From Vibrio rhodolitus (GTDB lineage Bacteria > Pseudomonadota > Gammaproteobacteria > Enterobacterales > Vibrionaceae), in assembly GCF_003350325.1 (NCBI RefSeq), contig NZ_QLYZ01000024.1:1-56137 (forward strand): 56,137 nucleotides of DNA, read 5' to 3'. The notes under the pieces were generated by a model. The model saw only the letters and a program-made list of their open reading frames with translations. It was not told where the DNA came from and did not search any database. The translations under genes were made by a program, and so were the position numbers. Of this stretch, positions 54,785 to 56,137 are shown in pieces. Positions within the stretch are counted from its first letter, which is position 1. Each line of letters starts with the position of its first letter.

Positions 54785-54809
54785 ACAGGTCGAATCCAAG
54801 CCGACCTGT
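54785..54809 (-). terminator. Hairpin downstream of crcB
   Basis: ACAGGTCG pairs with CGACCTGT around nine bases, 22 bases after the crcB stop. There is no U-run, so termination is uncertain. Confidence 0.4.
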
Positions 54810-54830
54810 GCCAAATTCTTTAAATTATTG

Positions 54831-55214
54831 TTAAGATTTAATAAGCAGTTGGAAACCTAACCAAGCAGCTGAAATACTTAAAAAGACGTTAAGCACAACA
54901 TTAAGCCCCATCTTAAAGAAAGCACCTTGTTGCATCAGTAATACATTATCCATCGAGAATGTCGAAAACGTCGTTAACGCACCGAGAAAACCAAGACCGA
55001 TGATCTGGCGCCAAGGTTCAATCGACATGATTTCACTTTCAAATGCCGCTATCAGTAGCCCCATAATAAATGAACCCACAACGTTAACAGTAAGTGTCCC
55101 GTAAGGGAAACCACGCCCTAACAGGGCAACACAAAGCTCTGAGACAAGATAGCGAGAACACGCACCAAAAGCGCCACCAAGAGCAATAAAACCTAAAATG
55201 GAAAGCTGTCCCAT
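54831..55214 (-). CDS. crcB: Fluoride exporter CrcB/FluC
   Basis: A 127-residue four-helix fluoride channel that works as an antiparallel dimer. The characteristic motifs are GGAFGACSRYLVSEL, GTLTVNVVGSFIMGLL and GFLGALTTFSTFSMDN, with the conserved Asn and Phe-box residues. No fluoride riboswitch was seen in its leader. It is read in the same direction as thiC but lies upstream of the THI element, so probably has a separate transcript. Confidence 0.93.
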   Translation of the reverse strand: MGQLSILGFIALGGAFGACSRYLVSELCVALLGRGFPYGTLTVNVVGSFIMGLLIAAFESEIMSIEPWRQIIGLGFLGALTTFSTFSMDNVLLMQQGAFFKMGLNVVLNVFLSISAAWLGFQLLIKS

Positions 55215-55329
55215 AAATCCCCCAAAACTGTAAGTGGCTATATTGTAGCCATAACCTACAAAATTTCGAGTCTACAAACTAAATATTCACCCAACAAAAG
55301 AGAAGATATTGAAAAAGTTACAGTAGTCA

Positions 55330-55640
55330 CTTTAACGGATAACGGATAACGGAGTTTGGAACGCTGCGCTACGGATGCGGGAGAAGAGCAAGAGCAAGGG
55401 AGTTGAGAATTGAGAGTCGAGAAGCGCTCGTTGGAATATAGAATTAAAAAGACAGGTTAGAGATCGCTTCTTCAAAGTGAAGTATCGAAGAGGCTGAACG
55501 TTCCCGCATCTCGGAACGAAGTGATCCCGAAACGCAGTATCGCAGTCATTTCCCCTCTCGAAGTGATGCAGCATAGATGCTGAACGTTCCCGCATCTCGA
55601 AGAGAGATATCTTAGATATCGAACGTTCTAATTTCGTTTC
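55330..55640. repeat. Gene-free stretch with short repeats
   Basis: No credible gene between crcB and the tRNA genes. A tandem GGATAAC repeat occurs near 55338-55350. GCTGAACGTTCCCGCATCTC occurs at about 55493 and again at 55579, and shorter related pieces (GAACGTTC) recur. It looks like a decayed intergenic repeat cluster rather than a coding region. Confidence 0.6.
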
Positions 55641-55735
55641 TACCAGAAACGAAAAAGGCTCCAGCATTTCTGCTAGAGCCTTCGAATATGGTCGGGGTGG
55701 AAGATTCGACCGGGCTTGCGTACAAGCTCCCAACA
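55641..55735 (-). repeat. Decayed duplicate of tRNA-Trp 3' end plus terminator
   Basis: On the minus strand this repeats the stretch at about 55758-55835: the end of tRNA-Trp, spacer and stem-loop. The tRNA part is broken by an insert of about 17 bases (55705-55722) between GATTCGA and CTCCCAACAC on the plus strand, and the anticodon half is missing. It parallels the tRNA-Pro remnant at the other end of the window. Confidence 0.65.
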
Positions 55736-55759
55736 CTTGCTTTGCAAAAGCAATAGATG

Positions 55760-55793
55760 CGAAAAAGCCCCAGCATTGCTGCTGAGGCTTCGT
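55760..55793 (-). terminator. Terminator of the rrn operon after tRNA-Trp
   Basis: On the minus strand AAGCCTCAGCAGCAATGCTG folds back on the GCTGGGGCTTTTT side, followed by T's. Confidence 0.8.
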
Positions 55794-55796
55794 ATA

Positions 55797-55873
<77 letters not shown>

Positions 55874-55904
55874 GTAGAAACTACAGTTTATCACATTGTA
55901 GATT

Positions 55905-55933
55905 CAAAAAAACCTCGCAAAAGCGAGGTTTTC
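55905..55933 (-). terminator. Hairpin between tRNA-Asp and tRNA-Trp
   Basis: On the minus strand AAAACCTCGC pairs with GCGAGGTTTT around TTTT, followed by a run of T's. Since tRNA-Trp lies beyond it, it is either leaky or tRNA-Trp has its own promoter. Confidence 0.75.
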
Positions 55934-55940
55934 GAATAAG

Positions 55941-56017
55941 TGGCGGAGTGGACGGGACTCGAACCCGCGACCCCCGGCGTGACAGGCCGGTATTCTAACC
56001 AACTGAACTACCACTCC
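55941..56017 (-). tRNA. tRNA-Asp (GUC)
   Basis: A 77-base tRNA with encoded CCA and anticodon GTC (GCCTGTCACGCC). It lies 41 bases after the 5S rRNA in the rrn operon. Confidence 0.97.
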
Positions 56018-56058
56018 GCAGTGGCTTACTCGCTATTAAGCAAGTGTCCATAATATAA

Positions 56059-56137
56059 AGCCTGGCGATGTCCTACTCTCACATGGGGAAACCCCACACT
56101 ACCATCGGCGCTAATTCGTTTCACTTCTGAGTTCGGC
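56059..56137 (-). rRNA. rrf: 5S ribosomal RNA, 3' part (cut by window end)
   Basis: On the minus strand the sequence from 56137 contains GCCGAACTCAGAAGTGAAAC, then GGTAGTGTGGGGTTTCCCCA and the 3' end AGAGTAGGACATCGCCAGGC, all standard 5S elements. About 40 bases of the 5' part, and the 23S and 16S genes, lie outside the window. Confidence 0.96.

Overview
The window is almost entirely core chromosome of a Vibrio species, most likely chromosome 1 close to its replication origin. Gene content, gene order and small RNAs all point there. From memory, the order cytochrome c5 / rep / vexRAB / ilvC and asnC / tsrA / bcr / aminopeptidase P / thiHGSFEC matches V. cholerae chromosome 1. Two perfect ParB1-type parS palindromes and an rrn operon end fit an origin-proximal position. 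No prophage, CRISPR array, secretion system or defence island is visible. The accessory features are a cut-off IS3-family element at the left edge and a secreted M66 metalloprotease gene.

Layout. 1-1000: IS end, then a minus-strand tRNA operon Arg(CCG)-His-Pro-His-Pro with a decayed tRNA/terminator copy at its end. 1.2-12 kb: cytochrome c5, Rep helicase, the VexRAB RND efflux locus with a palindromic operator, UbiK, and divergent ilvC/ilvY. 12-16.8 kb: hemN, a methyltransferase-YihI-DUF2489 operon, a CsrB-type sRNA, cytochrome c4. 16.9-22.9 kb: EngB, a candidate sRNA, Spot 42, PolA, RyhB with its Fur-box promoter, HemB. 23-30 kb: a TatD-family hydrolase facing the operon rmuC, ubiE-ubiJ-ubiB, tatABC. 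30-40 kb: two DMT transporters, the M66 protease, YhiN, UspB, ferritin, UspA, a lysine-rich hypothetical protein, RsmJ. 40-48.4 kb: a GGDEF/EAL sensor, AsnC, a TsrA-like H-NS-related regulator, a Bcr/CflA pump with a divergent LysR regulator, aminopeptidase P. 48.4-55.2 kb: the thiCEFSGH operon under a TPP riboswitch, and CrcB. 55.2-56.1 kb: a repeat-rich gene-free stretch, then Trp and Asp tRNAs and the 3' end of 5S rRNA, the tail of a minus-strand rrn operon.

How it fits together. Four regulatory RNAs of recognised families lie here: CsrB-type, Spot 42, RyhB and the THI element; a fifth candidate sits next to Spot 42. Tetrapyrrole and respiratory functions are scattered through the window (hemN, hemB, cytochromes c4 and c5, ubiEJBK), as are iron storage and iron-responsive RNA (ftnA, ryhB) and stress proteins (uspA/uspB). 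The least ordinary items are the two parS sites (one inside thiE), a ThiE with a degenerate ThiD-like N-terminal half, the cysteine-patterned C-terminal modules of the M66 protease, and decayed tRNA-3'-end/terminator duplicates behind both tRNA clusters. I found no convincing undescribed multi-gene system.
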